A stretch of 64,000 bases of DNA from JBCDBW01 sp039182965 (GCA_039182965.1 JBCDBW010000004.1:18778-82777); one strand, 5' to 3'; positions 7,867 through 16,125 are shown, counted from the first letter of the stretch. The notes: a model not told the origin generated them from the letters alone. Numbers and translations are program-made.

Positions 7867-8718
7867 TCACGCGGCGTTCCAGGATTCTTTGATGTATTGG
7901 AGGCCAAACTCGTAGACTTCTTCGTGTGAATCGAAGAGATCGCGCCAGACGCGGGTGGCGGCAGCGAGATCGGGAAGCGCGCGTCCGAAGGCTTCGATAA
8001 CGAACCAGTTGTCGTAACCGAGTTTTTTGAAGAGTTGGATTGTTTCGCGGATGGGGGTGTGATCTTTGCCTGGGGTACCGCGGTCATTGGCGGAAATATG
8101 GACGTGTTTGATGACGTCGAAATTGGGCTTGATGACGCCGAGGGGATCTTTTTCTTCGATATTGGCGTGGAAGGTATCGTACATCGTGAAGAAATTGGGG
8201 TGATTGACTCTTTTCACGTATGCGGCGGCTTGCTCTATGGTATTGAGGAAGTGGCATTCGAAGCGGTTGAGGGCTTCGACGGTAAGGCGGATACCGGCTT
8301 GTTGAGCGTCTTCTGCCATGATGCGATGCGCTTCGGCAGCATGTTCGAGTTCTGTTTCGGTGGCGCCGGTGCCGGTGAAATTGCAGAGTTCCTGATAGAA
8401 GGGGCCGCAGATATTCTCGACACCTGCGTTGTGGCCGCATTCGACGGCTTTCCGGAGGTGATCGAGCCCTGCTTGTCGGTGAGCTGCTTCGGTGCTGATG
8501 AGTGACTGGGTATCATCCGGGCAGATGGTGACGGCGCAGCAGCTGAGGCCGTGATCCTTGACGGCTTGACCGATTTTGGTGAAGTGGGTGGGATCGGACA
8601 CGTCGAAGATGGGAAACTCGACACCGTCGTAGCCGGCTTTTTTGAGTGTATCGAGGACGTGGAAGTCATCTTCGATGACATGACCTGTCCAGAGGAGGAG
8701 ATTGAACCCAATTTTCAT
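7867..8718 (-). CDS. Sugar isomerase/epimerase of the D-tagatose/D-psicose 3-epimerase type
   Basis: The open frame extends further upstream to 9045, but the family starts at the ATG at 8716-8718 (MKIGFNLLLW); the longer version would add 109 Pro/Arg-rich residues antisense to the neighbouring TPR gene. The 283-residue product is a xylose-isomerase-like TIM barrel. Four putative metal ligands, E148 (in VEALNRFE), D181 (in MYDTFHANIEE), H207 (in KHVHIS) and E242 (in FVIEAFGRA), have the same spacing as E152, D185, H211 and E246 that I recall for Pseudomonas cichorii D-tagatose 3-epimerase. It lies 42 bases upstream of the DUF1080-ThuA gene and is probably co-transcribed with it. Hydroxypyruvate-isomerase-like annotation is an alternative; no signal peptide is visible, so it should act in the cytoplasm. 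Confidence 0.88.
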   Translation of the reverse strand: MKIGFNLLLWTGHVIEDDFHVLDTLKKAGYDGVEFPIFDVSDPTHFTKIGQAVKDHGLSCCAVTICPDDTQSLISTEAAHRQAGLDHLRKAVECGHNAGVENICGPFYQELCNFTGTGATETELEHAAEAHRIMAEDAQQAGIRLTVEALNRFECHFLNTIEQAAAYVKRVNHPNFFTMYDTFHANIEEKDPLGVIKPNFDVIKHVHISANDRGTPGKDHTPIRETIQLFKKLGYDNWFVIEAFGRALPDLAAATRVWRDLFDSHEEVYEFGLQYIKESWNAA

Positions 8719-8768
8719 TCCGGCAATTAAGTGGAAGGAGTGGGTTTGTGCAAGGCCGGAGGCGGGAA

Positions 8769-11042
8769 TCAGCCATCGCGCCGAGCTTGTCTGGCCTTGT
8801 ATTGCTGGATATCGGTGTTGAAGCGATCGGCGAGGGCGGGGTTTTTCAATGATTGGATTGCTGGGAGGTGTTGTTGGAGGAGAGCAACGGCGTCCTCGAA
8901 GCGCCCCAGTTCGGCGAGGGCTGCTGCTTGGGAGGAGATGAGGCCGATGTGCGCGCCGCCCGCGACCCGCAGTCCTTGTTCGGCAATCGCAAGGGCCTGT
9001 TGGCCGTTGCGGAGGTTGGGATCGGGATGGGTGGCCAGGATCCACGCGGCGACGTTGTAAGCGTCAGGATTGGGAGTGCCGAGTTCGATGGCTTTCAGAA
9101 ACTGTTGCAGCGCCTCGGCTCGATTCTCATTCCGGAACAATTGATAGGCATAAGCGGTTCGAAAGGAGGGGTTCGCGGAGTTCATTTCCGCAGCTCTGCC
9201 GAGGCTTGCGGCCGCTTCTTGGCCGCGCCCTAGTCTTGCGAGGGCGAGGCCTTTGTTGTGGTAGGTAGCGGGGCTCATGGGCCGTAGTTCGAGCGTTTTA
9301 TCGAAGACTTTAATGGCTTCTTCGGGTTGGTTGAGACGAAGCAAGATGGTTCCCATGTTTCCCCAGGCATCAAACTCGAGAGGATTCAGGTCGGTTGCCT
9401 TCCGAAATGCCTCGAGTGCTTTCTCGTTGTTGCCGAGATTTGCGTGGGCGGTTCCGAGGTTGTTCCATGGTTTTGAGAAGCGACCGCCGTCGACCTTAAT
9501 GCTTTCGAGGAAGGAGGTGAGTGCCTGTTCCCAATCCCCGTGGGCTCCCTGAGCGATACCGAGTTCGTTCCAAGCGGCTGCGGCTGCTGGAACTTTCTCG
9601 GTATTGTCTTGCCATAGGCGGATTGTAGCGGCTTGTGGATCGGGGGATTGGTAGAGAGAGGCACGTTGCCAGGTTTGCCATGTGAAGATCGATGCGATCA
9701 GGCAGGCGAGAACTGCGGGTGCCTGCGGGGAATTTTTGGCGAGGCGAGGGAGTCCGACGGCGCAGTAGCCAACAGCGATGGCGATCACGGAAGGCACGGC
9801 GATATAGCCGAGGTGATTTGCGACGTATGCATAGTAGTGATAGGACATCGTGAAGAAGCCCAGAACGGGGAAGAGGCCGAAGATGAGGCAGACGAAGGCA
9901 GTGAAGAGACCGCTGCCGAGCTTTTTGCGGAAGAACCAAGTGGCGATGCCAGCGCCAATCATGAGGAGGGTAGGCAGTGCGGCGAGCCACCCTGAGGGGT
10001 CGGGCCACTTGGGGTAGACCATTGCGATGCCTGTAGGGACAAGAATTTTGAGCACATAGAACCAGAAGACTCGTCCGGTGATGAGCAGGCGTTCGACGAG
10101 ATTGAGACCGGTCTCAGAGTTTGAGGAACCGAGGGCGGCGGCAATCGTTTCCACGGCGCGATAGCCGCCATCGGCGTCGTATCCGAGGACTTTGCCTTGG
10201 AACCAGAGAGTGGTGATGGCGCTGAGGCCGGAAATGGCGAGGTATGGGATGGCGCGCAAGATGGAGGCTTGTTTGAGGGATCCGTTGCGAAACCATGAGA
10301 GGGCGAGCAGGATGAAGGGCAATCCGATGACGGATGCTTTTGAGAGGATGGCTGCCAGGAAAGCGGCGAGCGACCAAAGGAGCCATTTGTCGCCCTTTGT
10401 GTCTTCATTCTTTAGCCACGCAAGGATGGCCGCGAAGAAAAACACCATGCACAAAGTGTTTTTGCGTTGGGAAATCCAGACCACGGAATCGACGCAAAAG
10501 GGGTGGATTGCGAAGAGGAGTGCTGCGAACCAGGCGCCGGGAAGATCAATCTTCAAAAAGATGCGCCAGAGGACGAGCGAGCTCAGGGCATGGAGGAGGA
10601 CGTTGACGATGTGATAGCCGAACGGGGACGCACCCCAAAGGCGCCATTCGATCCAGAACGTGGTCCAGGTTAGGGGATAGTAATCGGTCGCCTGTTTGGA
10701 AGCCCAGATGTATTTCAGGCCTTCGGGGAGTTGGACGAGGGCGTTTCGGGTGAGTGTGATATCGTCGTCCCATGTGAAGCCTGCCTGGAAGGCGGGAAGA
10801 TAGGCGAGAATGGTAAGGAAGAAGAGGAGTATTCCTTGGACGCGCGGGTTTCTCCAGAGTTCACGGGTGGGTGGTGGAGCCAGCTTGCGTTTGTGGTTTG
10901 ATGCACCTGGTTTGGTGGGTGGGACTGGTTGGGTGTCTTTGGAGGGTGCTGTTGTATCCTCCAGGGATGGTGAGGAGGAGGCGGGAGCCGTGGCCTTATT
11001 CTTGCGGTGGGATCCTTGCTTTCGATTTGAGCGGCGGGCCAT
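8769..11042 (-). CDS. Polytopic membrane protein with C-terminal TPR repeats, GT-C glycosyltransferase-like
   Basis: The 757-residue product has a basic, Pro/Ser-rich N-terminus (about 1-70), then roughly ten hydrophobic segments between residues 70 and 450, then several TPR units between about 480 and 700 (for example the segments around AWNELGIAQGAHGDWEQAL, PWNNLGTAHANLGNNEKAL and AWGNMGTILLRLNQPEEAI). The FTWDDDITLTRN segment in the first extracytoplasmic loop matches the acidic motif of GT-C type transferases such as the eukaryotic TMTC and bacterial TPR-containing relatives, which use lipid-linked sugars. A role in protein or envelope glycosylation is inferred; no substrate can be named. 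It is 50 bases upstream of the epimerase on the same strand and divergent from hpt. Confidence 0.8.
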   Translation of the reverse strand: MARRSNRKQGSHRKNKATAPASSSPSLEDTTAPSKDTQPVPPTKPGASNHKRKLAPPPTRELWRNPRVQGILLFFLTILAYLPAFQAGFTWDDDITLTRNALVQLPEGLKYIWASKQATDYYPLTWTTFWIEWRLWGASPFGYHIVNVLLHALSSLVLWRIFLKIDLPGAWFAALLFAIHPFCVDSVVWISQRKNTLCMVFFFAAILAWLKNEDTKGDKWLLWSLAAFLAAILSKASVIGLPFILLALSWFRNGSLKQASILRAIPYLAISGLSAITTLWFQGKVLGYDADGGYRAVETIAAALGSSNSETGLNLVERLLITGRVFWFYVLKILVPTGIAMVYPKWPDPSGWLAALPTLLMIGAGIATWFFRKKLGSGLFTAFVCLIFGLFPVLGFFTMSYHYYAYVANHLGYIAVPSVIAIAVGYCAVGLPRLAKNSPQAPAVLACLIASIFTWQTWQRASLYQSPDPQAATIRLWQDNTEKVPAAAAAWNELGIAQGAHGDWEQALTSFLESIKVDGGRFSKPWNNLGTAHANLGNNEKALEAFRKATDLNPLEFDAWGNMGTILLRLNQPEEAIKVFDKTLELRPMSPATYHNKGLALARLGRGQEAAASLGRAAEMNSANPSFRTAYAYQLFRNENRAEALQQFLKAIELGTPNPDAYNVAAWILATHPDPNLRNGQQALAIAEQGLRVAGGAHIGLISSQAAALAELGRFEDAVALLQQHLPAIQSLKNPALADRFNTDIQQYKARQARRDG

Positions 11043-11125
11043 GGATGAGGGAAGAGAGAGACGGGTGTGTGAAGGCTATTGCGAGGAGCTAAGACGCGGG
11101 AGACTATAGGGTGTGGGGAGGAGTC

Positions 11126-11153
11126 TTGTCAAAGTGGGCGTGGTTGTTAGATT
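11126..11153 (+). promoter_or_regulatory. Candidate sigma-70 promoter for hpt-moaD
   Basis: TTGTCA at 11126-11131 and TAGATT at 11148-11153 are separated by 16 bases. This would place transcription start about ten bases before the hpt ATG at 11171, consistent with the lack of a Shine-Dalgarno site. Matches to consensus are five and four of six, so this is only suggestive. Confidence 0.35.
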
Positions 11154-11170
11154 GGCGTCTTTATGGCGCT

Positions 11171-11713
11171 ATGAATGACGCGGTGGAGACAGTTTTGTTT
11201 CATGAGACGACGATTTTGAGTCGTCTGGATGAGATGGCGCGGGAAATCTCGGCGGATTTTGCGGGTCGCGAGCTAACGGTCGTGGTGATCTTGCATGGGA
11301 GCATGATCTTCATGTCGGATTTACTCCGTCGGATTGACTTGCCGATGACGATCGATTCGATTCGGGTTTCGAGTTATCATGGCGAGACGACCAGTTCCGG
11401 TGTCGTGACCTTCAATCAGAAGACGATGCCAGACATTGCGGGCAAAGAAGTCTTGGTGGTTGATGATATTTTGGATACGGGAAGGACTCTGAGAGCGATA
11501 TTGGATCGATTGCATCATGAAGGTCAGCCGGCTAGTTTGCGATCGTGTGTCTTGTTGGACAAGGAGGAGGCGCGTGTTGTGGATATTTCTGCGGATTATG
11601 TGGGCTTTGAGATTGGGGATGAGTTTGTGATTGGGTATGGCCTGGATTACGACGGGCACTACCGCAACCTTCCGTTTGTGGGGACTCTGAAGGCGGCGTA
11701 TGTGAAGAGCTGA
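11171..11713 (+). CDS. hpt: Hypoxanthine (guanine) phosphoribosyltransferase
   Basis: Purine salvage enzyme transferring phosphoribosyl from PRPP to hypoxanthine or guanine. I start it at the ATG of MNDAVETV; the frame is open 20 codons further upstream but those codons are unlike the family. The 180-residue product has the PRPP-binding loop VVDDILDTGRT at 96-106 and the SSYHGETTSSG region at 67-77 expected for the flexible catalytic loop. The N-terminal LKGSxxF motif of the family reads LHGSMIF at 41-47, so the usual lysine is histidine. No clear ribosome binding site precedes the start. moaD follows after four bases. Confidence 0.94.
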   Translation: MNDAVETVLFHETTILSRLDEMAREISADFAGRELTVVVILHGSMIFMSDLLRRIDLPMTIDSIRVSSYHGETTSSGVVTFNQKTMPDIAGKEVLVVDDILDTGRTLRAILDRLHHEGQPASLRSCVLLDKEEARVVDISADYVGFEIGDEFVIGYGLDYDGHYRNLPFVGTLKAAYVKS

Positions 11714-11717
11714 AGGA

Positions 11718-11963
11718 ATGAAAGTGCGAGTGTTAGTATTTTCTGTGTTGCGGGACATCGTGGGAGCGGAAGAGATGGAGCGGGAAGTTTCGGAAGGAGC
11801 GACGGTGGGGGAGCTGGTGGCTGGGATGAAGGAAGAATGGCCGAGGCTCGAGGATTGGGAAGGGAGGCTTCTATTGGCGGTTAATTTGGAGTTTGCGAAG
11901 CCGGATGTCGTTTTGACTGAGGGAGCAGAGGTGGCAGTGATGCCGCCGGTTCAGGGGGGGTAA
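11718..11963 (+). CDS. moaD: MoaD-type sulfur-carrier protein (molybdopterin synthase small subunit-like)
   Basis: An 81-residue ubiquitin-fold protein that ends in the Gly-Gly (VMPPVQGG) needed for adenylation and thiocarboxylation. The N-terminal MKVRVLVFSVLRDIVG and the hydrophobic LLLAVN strand fit MoaD. The AGGA immediately after the hpt stop (11714-11717) abuts the ATG, so translation may be coupled to hpt. No moaE, moeB or other molybdenum cofactor gene is visible in the window, so the partner is encoded elsewhere, or the protein serves another sulfur-transfer path. Confidence 0.85.
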   Translation: MKVRVLVFSVLRDIVGAEEMEREVSEGATVGELVAGMKEEWPRLEDWEGRLLLAVNLEFAKPDVVLTEGAEVAVMPPVQGG

Positions 11964-12007
11964 AGCCAAGTGCCGCGTGGTTGAAGCGGGCGAGCGAGTG
12001 GTGACGC

Positions 12008-12025
12008 GCTCACGTTAACGTGAGC
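12008..12025. repeat. Perfect 18-bp palindrome between convergent genes
   Basis: GCTCACGTTAACGTGAGC reads the same on both strands. It lies between the moaD stop (11963) and the stop of the SMP-30 gene (12032). There is no loop or T-run, so it is not a standard terminator; it could be a protein-binding site or a cruciform. Confidence 0.6.
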
Positions 12026-12031
12026 TCTGGG

Positions 12032-12886
12032 CTAGCCGGCAAAGGGGGTGATGGGTGCGCCTTTGGGGCCGGGTTGTGCCACGAAGAGGCGGCCGTCGAG
12101 TTCTCCGTCTGCGATTTTCGAGCGGCCGGTTGTGATGTAGAGGTCGGTGAGGTCAGGTCCGCCGAATGCGGGGGCGGTGACTTCGACTGAGGGGACTACG
12201 AGTGTGGAGAGAGGAGTGCTGGCTGATGGACTGTTAGGGTCAAATTGATGTACGGCACCACCGTGACACATGGCGATCCAGAGATGATCATTTTCGTCGA
12301 TGGCCATACCATCCGGGTTGCCGTTCAAGGAGGTGGTGTCGATAACGGTACGTCGGTTGGTGATGGCGCTGGTGGAGTGATCGAAGTCGAACGCGTCGAT
12401 TCTCTGTGTGGGCGTGTCGATGTAAAACATCGTGTCCGCGTTTTTATTCCAGACGATACCATTTGAATTGGTGACATCGGGTAGGATGTGATGGAGGGAG
12501 AGGTTGGCGTCGAGGCGATAGAGGTTTGCGGTCCCGGGTTTTTTTACGAGGGAAATGGAACCGGCCCAGAATCGGCCGGCGGGATCACATTTGCCGTCGT
12601 TGAAGCGATTGTCTGGCAGATTTGGCTCGGGATCGGCGATCGGGGTGAGTTCGCCGGAATCTGGGTTGAGGAAACGAAAACCCGAGTCTCCTGCGATCAC
12701 GAAGCCCCCGGAGGTGCGAGGGACGACGCAACCGACCCGTTCACGGACGTTCCAGCTGTGCTCGTTGCCCGTTACGGGGTCGAAAGCGATGACGAGGTGG
12801 GACTCGATATCGACGTAGTAGAGACGGTCGTTGTGCCAGACGGGGCCTTCGCCCCATTGAGAGGTGATCGTGCCGGTTGGTTCCAT
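12032..12886 (-). CDS. SMP-30/gluconolactonase-like sugar lactonase
   Basis: A 284-residue six-bladed beta-propeller hydrolase of the regucalcin/gluconolactonase family, which opens sugar lactones using a divalent metal. E13 in WGEGPVW, N96-D97 in RFNDGKCD, the NSNGIVW asparagine and the aspartate of NPDGMAID are the expected metal and substrate ligands. There is no signal peptide, so it should be cytoplasmic. It is 14 bases downstream of an MFS transporter gene and probably in one operon with it and glutamate dehydrogenase, suggesting uptake and lactone hydrolysis of a sugar acid. It could act on a lactone made by the zwf-type or Gfo/Idh-type dehydrogenases nearby, but this is speculation. 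Confidence 0.92.
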   Translation of the reverse strand: MEPTGTITSQWGEGPVWHNDRLYYVDIESHLVIAFDPVTGNEHSWNVRERVGCVVPRTSGGFVIAGDSGFRFLNPDSGELTPIADPEPNLPDNRFNDGKCDPAGRFWAGSISLVKKPGTANLYRLDANLSLHHILPDVTNSNGIVWNKNADTMFYIDTPTQRIDAFDFDHSTSAITNRRTVIDTTSLNGNPDGMAIDENDHLWIAMCHGGAVHQFDPNSPSASTPLSTLVVPSVEVTAPAFGGPDLTDLYITTGRSKIADGELDGRLFVAQPGPKGAPITPFAG

Positions 12887-12900
12887 ATGGTAAATCGGTA

Positions 12901-14178
12901 TTAGATTTCGAGTATCGGAGAAGGGGAATTTCTGGGTTCGGGGATCGTGAGGAGAATAGCGAGAGAGCTGATAGCGATGGCGATGGTTGCGACGGCGGCG
13001 GCGGAGAGGGTTCCGGAGACGTTTTCGATGGTGCTGCTCAATTGTGCTGCCATGATCATGGCGGGCACGAGAATAAAGGTCATAATGGCGAGGAAGTCAG
13101 CGCGATTTTTCGGCGGACAGAGATCGATCCCGAGGGTGAGATCGCCGACTCGTTCGGCGAAGAGGGTGAATCCAAAGAGAAAGAAAGCGACGAGGAAACC
13201 GAGGAAGGAAGTGTTGATGATGACGAGGAGCGAGACCGCGATGAGGATGGCTCGTGCGAGGATGAGAACGATTTTCCCTCCGCGGCGGTCTCCGAGCCGG
13301 GCGGCAACGAGATTTCCGCAGACGGCTCCGATCATCTGCGCGGTGACAAAATAGCCGAGATCGGCTTCCGGGCGTTTGGTAATTTGGAGGGCATGAATGG
13401 CCATGAAGGGAGCGAGGACGGCGTATCCGATACCGGAGAAGCGGACGAGGAGGTATTTTGCGAAGTAGGGAGCGTGTTTGGCTTTACGCGGGATATCGGC
13501 GAGCTGTGCGAAATAGGAGGGGCGTTGTTCAGGGGGAAGGGGTGTGGGGAAGTGCGTTTCTTTGAGGCAGCAGAAGAAGACCAAGGAAACGGCGAGGAAG
13601 ACGAACGTGATGAGGTGGAGGATGGCATATCCCGGAGGTCCGGGTTGCATTTCGAGGATGCGGTGAATGATGGGGCCGGCGACGATACCAATGAGGGAGG
13701 AAATAACAAAGCGAAAAGCCCAGCCGGAGGCCCGCGCTTGCTCGGGAATCATTCGAATGATCATTTCGAGCCAAGCGTTAATGGTTAGGCCGCCGAAGAG
13801 GCCTGAGACCAAGGGTGCGGCGACCACCACGAAGAGCGTCCAGCGCGGAAAGTCGTCGGCGAGGAACCAAAGAAACACCGCGGCGATCAGGAATGGAAGT
13901 CTCTGGAGAGTGCCGGTGATCACGATGATGGTTTTGTATCTGTGGAGGCGGTTGATCAGTGGGATGACAACGAGGGAGGGGAGAAAGAAACCGATGAGCA
14001 TGAGAGTAGGCATGTAGGCGATGAGCCATGGTTTGCCGCCGAGGTTTTCGACCATTTCCGGAAGGACGACTTCTGCGGAGAGGAAGGCGATTCCCCCCAT
14101 GTAGAAGCCGCCTTCGAAGACGTGGAGCCAGAAGTTACGTCTTTGGAGCGGGGTGAGCGTGGAGAGGTCGGTGGTCAA
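12901..14178 (-). CDS. Major facilitator superfamily transporter
   Basis: The 425-residue product shows about twelve hydrophobic helices in two halves with a charged central loop near residues 195-215. A RLGDRRGGK segment in the second half resembles the loop 8-9 GxxxDRxGRR motif of MFS proteins. The N-terminus (LTPLQRRNFWLHVFEGGFYMGG) starts directly with the first helix. It is flanked by glutamate dehydrogenase (15 bases upstream) and the SMP-30 lactonase (14 bases downstream) on the same strand, so it is likely part of a three-gene operon. The substrate cannot be told from the sequence. Confidence 0.9.
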   Translation of the reverse strand: MTTDLSTLTPLQRRNFWLHVFEGGFYMGGIAFLSAEVVLPEMVENLGGKPWLIAYMPTLMLIGFFLPSLVVIPLINRLHRYKTIIVITGTLQRLPFLIAAVFLWFLADDFPRWTLFVVVAAPLVSGLFGGLTINAWLEMIIRMIPEQARASGWAFRFVISSLIGIVAGPIIHRILEMQPGPPGYAILHLITFVFLAVSLVFFCCLKETHFPTPLPPEQRPSYFAQLADIPRKAKHAPYFAKYLLVRFSGIGYAVLAPFMAIHALQITKRPEADLGYFVTAQMIGAVCGNLVAARLGDRRGGKIVLILARAILIAVSLLVIINTSFLGFLVAFFLFGFTLFAERVGDLTLGIDLCPPKNRADFLAIMTFILVPAMIMAAQLSSTIENVSGTLSAAAVATIAIAISSLAILLTIPEPRNSPSPILEI

Positions 14179-14193
14179 GAGCTGCGGAGGGCG

Positions 14194-15498
14194 TCAGCTT
14201 GGGACGGAGCCGTTGGAGAAGTATTCCTTGGTGCCGTGGGCGGTAAGGGCTTCGCCGATGCGGGAGAGGCCATGGACGTAGGCTGCGGTTCGCATGTCGA
14301 TGCCGCAGGATTCGCGGACTTGGTCAACGGCGAGATATTCGCGGCGCATAATGTCGTGCAGGCGTGAATTGACTTTTTCTTCGGACCAGTAGTAGCCGGC
14401 TTTGTTTTGGACCCATTCGAAGTAGCTGACCGTCACTCCGCCGGCGTTGGCAAGGATGTCAGGAATGACGAAATTGCCATTTTCGTTGAGGATGGGGTCG
14501 GCGCTGCCTTCCACGGGTCCGTTCGCAACCTCGACGATGGTTTCGGCTTTGATTTTGGCGGCATTCTCGGCGGTGATGACACCTTCGAGCGCGGCGGGGA
14601 TGAGGATATCGACATTGAGTTCGAGGAGTTCTTCGTTGGAGAGGTTTGTTGTTTCGATGAGTTCACAGATGCCGTCCTGGCAGTAAACTCCCTGGAGTTT
14701 TCTGACCTGCGCTTTGGCCTGGATGAGGCTGGGGATATGAAAGCCATCTTCGCGATAGATGGCGCCGTGAGAATCGGAGACGGCGACGATTTTGTATCCG
14801 TCTTCATGGAGGAGACGGGCGACGGCTTGCCCGGCGTTGCCGAAGCCTTGGACGGCGACGGTGACATTGTGGGGTTTCCAGCCGCGTTGTTTTTCGTGTT
14901 CTTTGATGCAGTAGTAGGCGCCCCGACCGGTGGCTTCATTGCGGCCTTCGCTGCCTCCGAGCGCGATGGGTTTGCCGGTGATCACGGCGGGGGTATGCTG
15001 GCGATTGATTTTGGAATATTCGTCCATCATCCAACCCATGATCATGGGGTTTGTGTAGACATCGGGGGCGGGGACATCGATTTCGGGGCCGACGAAGTCG
15101 GCGATGGCGCGCATGAAAGCCCGTGAGAGGCGCTCGAGTTCCATGGGGGAGAGTTCTTTGGGATTGACGCAGACGCCTCCCTTGGCGCCTCCGAAGGGGA
15201 CGTTTACCACGGCGGTTTTGCAGGTCATCCAAAAGGCGAGTGCTTTGACTTCGTTGATATCGACATCGGGGTGATAGCGGAGGCCGCCTTTTCCGGGGCC
15301 GCGGGTATCGTCGTGGCGGACGCGATAGCCTTCGAAGACGCGCATTGAGCCATCGTCCATGCGGATGGGGACGGAGACCTGAATGGTGAGTTTAGGGAAT
15401 TTGAGGCGTTCGAGGGCTTCCGGGTGGATTTGGGCGTATTGGAAGGCGCGATCGAGATTTTTGATGGCGTCGTCGAAGACGTTGTTAGTTGCGCTCAT
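14194..15498 (-). CDS. gdhA: Glutamate dehydrogenase (Glu/Leu/Phe/Val dehydrogenase family)
   Basis: Reversibly deaminates glutamate to 2-oxoglutarate and ammonium with NAD(P). The 434-residue product carries the substrate-binding GPGKGGLRYH at 67-76, K94 and the catalytic-lysine motif FGGAKGG at 102-108, the DVPAPDVYTN aspartate segment, and a Rossmann GFGNAGQ motif in the second domain. The length matches the hexameric bacterial class. It heads the operon with the MFS transporter and SMP-30 protein. The 60-base gap to the divergent gene at 15559 must hold both promoters; it also contains a GAATTAACA element (15525-15533) that resembles the repeats in front of gltX. Confidence 0.94.
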   Translation of the reverse strand: MSATNNVFDDAIKNLDRAFQYAQIHPEALERLKFPKLTIQVSVPIRMDDGSMRVFEGYRVRHDDTRGPGKGGLRYHPDVDINEVKALAFWMTCKTAVVNVPFGGAKGGVCVNPKELSPMELERLSRAFMRAIADFVGPEIDVPAPDVYTNPMIMGWMMDEYSKINRQHTPAVITGKPIALGGSEGRNEATGRGAYYCIKEHEKQRGWKPHNVTVAVQGFGNAGQAVARLLHEDGYKIVAVSDSHGAIYREDGFHIPSLIQAKAQVRKLQGVYCQDGICELIETTNLSNEELLELNVDILIPAALEGVITAENAAKIKAETIVEVANGPVEGSADPILNENGNFVIPDILANAGGVTVSYFEWVQNKAGYYWSEEKVNSRLHDIMRREYLAVDQVRESCGIDMRTAAYVHGLSRIGEALTAHGTKEYFSNGSVPS

Positions 15499-15524
15499 GA
15501 CGGATAAGGTAGACGGAAAATGTA

Positions 15525-15533
15525 GAATTAACA
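15525..15533 (-). promoter_or_regulatory. Short leader element TGTTAATTC upstream of glutamate dehydrogenase
   Basis: Read on the coding strand of glutamate dehydrogenase, TGTTAATTC lies about 27 bases before the start codon. The same element occurs in variant form as four contiguous copies upstream of gltX (51908-51947), in the same orientation to its gene. A regulatory role is inference only. Confidence 0.3.
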
Positions 15534-15558
15534 GAGTGGGATTGATTACGACTGAGTC

Positions 15559-16125
15559 ATGACTTTACAACGGAGCCATTGCGAGGGGATTGAGGCTTGT
15601 CCGTTTTTGCCGGAGGCGGGGGAAGTAATGACGGCGTCCGCGATGAAGGCTGTGGGGTCTGATCGAGGAGAAGTCTTTTATGAGCTGGCATTGACCTGTG
15701 CTCAGTCATTGTGGCTGCAGGGCTATCCGGCGCAGTCGCTCCTGCAGATCAACCGGGCCTTGGGGGCGGATTTACGGGGTGGGGAGGAGGTGCTGGTGCG
15801 ATGGCCGTTACCTTATGGGGCGGCGAACTGGGTCATGAGGCAGGTGCGGGAGGGGCAGTTCATTGGGAATCCGCGGCGGCACTACCAGCATTTGGCGACG
15901 CGGATGGTGGAACCGAGGAGGGTGCAACGGGCGTGGCGGGCTTGGGCGTGTTGGTATTTGGCTTGTGGGGTAGGGCGAGCGGATTGGGTGGCGGATGGGA
16001 AGCAGATCGAGGAGGAGGGCGTGCGGGAGCCCGGGCGTGGGGAGATTGAAGAGGGGTTAGGGAAGGCAGGGATTGACGGGGAGGTGGGGGTTTGGTTGGG
16101 AGTGGTTGATTGGTCGGGCGGTTGA
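15559..16125 (+). CDS. Conserved-looking protein of unknown function
   Basis: I do not recognise a named family. The 188-residue product is soluble-looking and rich in tryptophan and arginine in its second half (NWVMRQVREGQF, RRVQRAWRAWACWYLACG). The stretch from about residue 37 (VFYELALTCAQSLWLQGYPAQSL) to 130 is helical and has the texture of a real, structured domain, possibly helical-repeat-like; the last 50 residues are Gly/Glu-rich and low in complexity. It is divergent from glutamate dehydrogenase and 61 bases upstream of xylA. The start used is the first ATG; an internal ATG at residue 24 (MTASAM) would remove a Cys-containing N-terminus. Confidence 0.65.
   Translation: MTLQRSHCEGIEACPFLPEAGEVMTASAMKAVGSDRGEVFYELALTCAQSLWLQGYPAQSLLQINRALGADLRGGEEVLVRWPLPYGAANWVMRQVREGQFIGNPRRHYQHLATRMVEPRRVQRAWRAWACWYLACGVGRADWVADGKQIEEEGVREPGRGEIEEGLGKAGIDGEVGVWLGVVDWSGG

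Noticed and set aside
8719..9045. N-terminal extension of the epimerase frame
   Set aside because: Pro/Arg-rich residues antisense to the TPR membrane protein gene; the family begins at the ATG at 8718.
12877..13788. Plus-strand open frame of 303 codons antisense to the MFS transporter
   Set aside because: Extremely acidic Glu/Asp/Gly-rich translation typical of the antisense of a hydrophobic protein; no start signal or family match.
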